From NCBI GenBank assembly GCA_030737875.1, contig CM060912.1, positions 127,853,993 to 127,917,992 of the forward strand: a DNA stretch of 64,000 nt, written 5' to 3'. Numbering within the stretch: the stretch's first letter is position 1; the number at the start of each line of letters is the position of its first letter. Positions 59,958-64,000 of this stretch are shown piece after piece. The DNA comes from Allium sativum (taxonomy: Eukaryota; Streptophyta; Magnoliopsida; Asparagales; Amaryllidaceae). The translations under genes and the position numbers were made by a program. The notes below the pieces were generated by a model. The model was not told the origin of the DNA. It worked only from the letters and a program-made list of their open reading frames with translations, and made no database searches.

Positions 59958-61447
59958 ATCCGCATAGTTTTTGACGACAGGAATCTTTTTACTAGATCGG
60001 GAATATTCTCTGTGATTTCAGGGACACTTTCTATTTGGTCTGGAGAAACATTTAGAGCTGCCCAGAAGTCTTTTCTATTAGCATTCTGACCTTCACACGG
60101 TATGGTTATATAACTCCCGGACTTAATCTTAGCTCTAACAACTCTCTCGGCGCATCTAACCTCTGCTTCATATTTGGTTAACCAATCCAATCCCAAAATA
60201 AGATCGAATTCATCAAAATTCATGACGACAGAGATAATAGGGAATTTATAGCAAGAAAAAGAGACGGGTACTGCACAAACCCAACTGAGATCGATGGAAC
60301 CTCCAACTGGATTTCGGACAGTCATTGGCTCTTTGAGCTTCTTCAAATTCAAACCCAACTTCTTGACTGCACTCTTTGCAATAAAGCTTCGTGACGCGCC
60401 TGTGTCAAACAGTACTTTAACTGGAATGTTTTTGACATTGAGCGTGCCTTCTAAAACATCAGACCTTTCCTGAGCAGACGGAGATGTAGGCACTTCTGCC
60501 ACTTCGTTCACATGTACTGCCTCAGATTTTCTAAATAACGGGCAGGCCTTAGAAAGATGACCGACCTCATGGCATTGACTGCACTTCCTATTTTCTTGAA
60601 AATTCATCCCGGATTTAGACCCGCCATCCTTTCGTCTGTTCGAAGATCTGCAGTTTCTCATCGAATGCCCATGCTGATCACACTTTAGGCATACGATTGT
60701 CTTTACCTTTTTCTGATTGATCTTTGGCCTCTTTATGAATTCAGCCTTCGTGCTGGCCTCAGGCTGCATACTTGCCTCTGGGCTATCAGCTTCGAATTTT
60801 CTTTTGCTGCTAGAACTGATTTCTTCTTCATCTCGCAACATACCTCTCCGATCGAGATCTTCATACTGATAAGCCATATAAATCATTTCTGAGAAAGGAA
60901 GCTTCACGTTCCTCATTACACTATTCTGATATTTTCTCTGAAGCCCGTGAATAAATCTCAGATTTTTCCTCTTTGGGTCTTTAATCAGATGAGGAGCAAA
61001 GTGAGCAAGCTCGTTGAATTTCTTATGATATTCTGGGATGGTCATATCACCTTGTATTAGATAAGAAAATTCATCACATAATCTCTCGGTTGCTTCGGGA
61101 GGAGTAAATCTTCCTAGGAAAATCTCTTTGAATCTATCCCAGGTGATATCACCTTCTGGATTATTTTTAATAATTGAATCCCACCAAAACAAAGCTTCTT
61201 CTTTGAGTGCCCAAGACGCCAGTAATCTTTTCTGATCATCTCTCATCTTTAAACCCTCAAAGATTTTCTTTGCAGAACGAATCCAGGCTTGTGTTTCCAT
61301 AATGGACTCCTTGCCTAAGAATGGCGATCCACCAAGATTTCGAAATCTCTTGAATAGAACTTCTATATCGGATTCTGGCTGTGGGAGCACAACTGGCTCA
61401 TTAGCTGGTCGAGCCATACGATTATTTCTTCTGTTCCTGTCACTCAT
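59915..61447 (-). CDS. gag: E5 gag-protease
   Basis: 510 residues with Met at 61445-61447, about 235 bp after the primer site. The capsid region is at about 25-205 ([22 protein letters not shown]), followed by a Ser/Lys/Glu-rich linker, zinc knuckles Cys253-Cys266 ([14 protein letters not shown]) and Cys289-Cys302 ([14 protein letters not shown]), and the protease active site [10 protein letters not shown] (Asp348-Gly350) with LILGLDWL at about 416-423. The last about 28 residues are out-of-frame translation of the protease/RT linker: the pol frame ([16 protein letters not shown]) is one base back. Translation in the pol frame restores homology from about 59990. It makes the particle protein and processing enzyme. 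Confidence 0.93.
   Translation of the reverse strand: MSDRNRRNNRMARPANEPVVLPQPESDIEVLFKRFRNLGGSPFLGKESIMETQAWIRSAKKIFEGLKMRDDQKRLLASWALKEEALFWWDSIIKNNPEGDITWDRFKEIFLGRFTPPEATERLCDEFSYLIQGDMTIPEYHKKFNELAHFAPHLIKDPKRKNLRFIHGLQRKYQNSVMRNVKLPFSEMIYMAYQYEDLDRRGMLRDEEEISSSSKRKFEADSPEASMQPEASTKAEFIKRPKINQKKVKTIVCLKCDQHGHSMRNCRSSNRRKDGGSKSGMNFQENRKCSQCHEVGHLSKACPLFRKSEAVHVNEVAEVPTSPSAQERSDVLEGTLNVKNIPVKVLFDTGASRSFIAKSAVKKLGLNLKKLKEPMTVRNPVGGSIDLSWVCAVPVSFSCYKFPIISVVMNFDEFDLILGLDWLTKYEAEVRCAERVVRAKIKSGSYITIPCEGQNANRKDFWAALNVSPDQIESVPEITENIPDLVKRFLSSKTMRMCSKKLFAYLRKGK
59986..59990 (-). other. Gag-protease / pol frame switch point
   Basis: The minus-strand sequence GTAAAAAGATTCC carries a five-A run where homology passes from the gag-protease frame to the pol frame (a -1 change). 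The frames overlap from about 59915 to about 60020. No canonical slippery heptamer is evident in the gag frame, so a one-base indel is as likely as programmed shifting. Confidence 0.6.
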
Positions 61448-61680
61448 TTTCTAGTACGTCTGCAATTAGCAGACAAAGTGTCATGTCACAGAAAAGATAT
61501 TTTCAAACATAGAAACATATACTTCGAGTGTAAATGGATCTATCAAGGTGTAATTTCATTCTGCTTTACTCATACTAGGATATTACTGATCCTATCTGTA
61601 TAGAGTTACCCGTCCTAGAACACTACTGGTTCTATTTCTGACGAGTTCGTTCAAATGTTATATTCCAGAACTAAGCTTAA
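61448..61680 (-). other. E5 leader
   Basis: About 230 bp between primer site and gag. It includes repeated CTAGGATATTACTGATCCTA and CTAGAACACTACTGGTTCTA segments near 61575-61640 that are related, each a weak hairpin. Confidence 0.6.
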
Positions 61681-61697
61681 CCAAAGCTCTGATACCA
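61681..61697 (-). promoter_or_regulatory. E5 primer binding site (tRNA-iMet)
   Basis: The minus strand reads TGGTATCAGAGCTTTGG, three bases from the LTR end. Perfect for the first 12 bases. Confidence 0.9.
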
Positions 61698-61700
61698 CGT

Positions 61701-64000
61701 TGAGACGACCCGAAATCCCGTTCTGACGGAAACAAGGGTTATCTTTGGAATATAACACAGAAACAGATAATAGCAGAACAAAATTAAATAAATACACCAG
61801 ATAATGAACAATAGAATATACTGGATAAAAGTAATCATCAGAGTTACACAGTATACAGGATCTTACTTAGTACAAATACAGTTCAGCTATACATAAATGT
61901 CTACAGCGGAAATAAACAAAATATGTACAATAGGAGCTGAACAGCATAAAAGAGATAAATGATAGAATCCATCTTCAGCTCCAGCTATCCAGAAAGAACC
62001 AGCTAAACCTGAATACAAGGCTGCCCGTGTAGAAAAAGGGGCACCCGAGTTTGAAAGTGAAACAAACTACGATTCAGTCATGGGACTGGTATGAGAAATC
62101 CACTCAACACATATGTAATATGGCTAATCACAGGACCACGCCACTTTCGTGGAACGGGTTTTCTCCATTGGATTGCCAGTGCTTTAAAACAAATCTTTCT
62201 TTTAAACATCGTTATGCTTTTAACAAAAATGAAGCCATTATAAGACTCAGTTCCCATCACACAATGCAACGCAAACCGGAGGATAGAGTTTTTACCTTAT
62301 AACGGCCAAAATATGCTTGATACGAATAAAACAAAGGCATTTGATATTATTGCTAGTGTTTATATGTTTTGAAAGCAATTTCAAATCATAACTATCAATC
62401 ATAGACGACATTAATGCCCCATACCACTATGTCGCCATATATATAGGTATACAATCAAAACCGCACAGTCACGTATTTGGAAATTGGAATTCCGTCATGA
62501 ACCAAGGCAAAAGATAGTCCTTACCGAATTCGAGACAATCTAGCCTCCCATGTCTCAGGATCAGAGCTCGAGTGACCCTTGGATCGTCAGGGCCGGTCCA
62601 CCGATGTGGATTAAAATGCCTGAGCAATACGTTTCCCCGCCCTTTGGGGCGCAAACGAGCCAACGAATGACTCCATCGGACCCGGATCGTCCGATCAAAC
62701 CGAGGCGCCTCGCAACAGCAACAACCACATAGGTGAAAACTATATAAATGTCAGGGCTGGTAGGTCACTGACACCACCCTAGCTAGAAAGAAACGCAAGC
62801 CCTCACTGATGTCCTCTCCCGTTTCTGGTTCATAACGGGGTGTGAGGTTCGCGATTCTACGTTATACACAAAGCTATGCCACACAGGCGGTGCTTTGATC
62901 ATCGCCACAAGACTTTGCTTTTCAACAGAAGCCCTGATCACTGCATCTTAGCATGCCACACAGGCAATTCATGCCATACGACTGATGTCCATCGATATAC
63001 AACCTCTGAGCTCGTGCGTCTCAGAGAAGGGCGTTAAGCGAAAGAATAAATTCTCCGCCGCCAAACAGATGTATATTTAATAGAGATCAATCAACACAGA
63101 ATAAAATCCAATGTCAGACACACAGTCCATTTACAAGTCCGTTCTGGGTCTGAACGAAACCGGAGGCACTAAATACCTCGCAAACCCTTCGATCACCACG
63201 TACGTCGGGACGATCACCACTCATTATCCATATTTCGGGATGCCTCCCAATCAGGACCTCGGTTACCATCCAAACGAGGTGAAGATCTCCGGTCTTCGAC
63301 CGTCGTCTTCATCTTCGAATTTCAATCGTCGGTCAATCATTTGAAATGAGCATTAACTCGGCCTTTTCAAATAATTCACTTATATTTAGAATTTCAAATC
63401 AATTTATTTCAATGGTTAAATTATTCGACAACACCAATTGTGTTCTTTAATGTAATTTTCGCACCAAACACATTCAACCATCAAAAGCCACATAAATCAA
63501 GAAAATTCAGTTTATTTCCATTCCATATCGCTTATGATATTTTATAACTATTTATCGATATTTTTATTTATTTTAAAATAGCTAATTTATTCAAAACGAC
63601 GCTTCGGGCCATAAAGCGGCTGTGGCGCTGTTTTTCTTCAGATTTGATTTACACATATCTGAAAATCTAACCGTTGGATCTTCACAAAATTTACATCATT
63701 AGAAAGGTCTTTTCAAATCGAATCCAACGGTTCCAGTTTCGGGAAAATCCGACGGTCGGATCTCCCGGTACAATCGTTTGAAGTTTCAATTTCAAAATAC
63801 GAACTGCAGCGTCGTTATTCGATTAAATATAATTATATTTATATATATAAATAAATATAATCGTTTCTGGCGCTGTTTTTCTTCACATTTGAATTAAACA
63901 TTCCAGACAATCCAACCGTTGGATTTTTACAAGGTTGGTGCCGTTGGAAAGATATTTCCAAGGCGAACCCGACGGTTGCGGTTTCGGGAAAATCGAATGG
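61701..64000 (-). repeat. E5 5' LTR (right), cut by window edge
   Basis: TGAGACGACCC start. The visible 2300 bp matches the left LTR collinearly with only scattered substitutions, showing recent insertion. Confidence 0.93.

Larger units (their letters stand above)
50667..64000 (-). mobile_element. E5: young long-LTR Ty3/gypsy element (partial)
   Basis: Left LTR 50667-56913, polypurine tract, pol, gag, leader, primer site, then the right LTR from 61701 running off the window after 2300 bp. The visible part of the right LTR aligns with 50667-52966 with no net length change and few substitutions. If the right LTR is as long as the left, the element is about 17.3 kb and ends near 67,947. It is more distant from E1-E3, which resemble each other. 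Confidence 0.92.

Overview
The window is repeat-only DNA from a plant (angiosperm-type) nuclear genome. The evidence is Ty3/gypsy retrotransposons of the plant Tekay/Del chromovirus type (tRNA-iMet primer sites, integrase followed by a chromodomain-like tail), LTRs of 3-6 kb, and nuclear tRNA-Pro(UGG) genes with B boxes and oligo-T terminators. I find no single-copy host protein gene. The species cannot be named from this sequence.

Layout: 1-3890 is the decayed minus-strand element E1, copy A. 3891-13376 is the decayed plus-strand element E2, copy A. 13377-19328 is a tandem array of about 1.5-1.6-kb units, each with one full-length tRNA-Pro gene and up to three decayed tRNA-Pro-like relics. 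19329-19728 is the start of an unidentified LTR and 19729-21198 is a truncated LTR (E4). 21199-25419 plus 36894-40268 is E1 copy B, split by the complete minus-strand element E3 (25420-36888, 5-bp target duplication gtatc). 40269-50186 is E2 copy B. 50187-50666 is another piece of the tRNA array. From 50667 to the window end lies E5, a young minus-strand element with a 6.2-kb LTR and long gag-pol reading frames; its second LTR runs off the right edge.

History inferred from the nesting: a tRNA-Pro array was hit by E2. E1 then inserted into the 5' LTR of E2. The whole block was duplicated in direct orientation with a period of about 23.3 kb (position 1 pairs with 23348, and 13377 with 50187). 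Copy A then lost about 1.97 kb at 3890/3891, and E3 and E5 inserted separately into copy B. Stop codons shared by the copies predate the duplication; copy-private ones postdate it.

The retroelements encode Gag, protease, reverse transcriptase, RNase H and integrase. Only E5 looks close to functional. Noncoding features recur across the otherwise different families: a covarying 18-nt hairpin next to the polypurine tract, a paired hairpin module inside the LTR, and a conserved U3 motif. These are the most interesting signals here.
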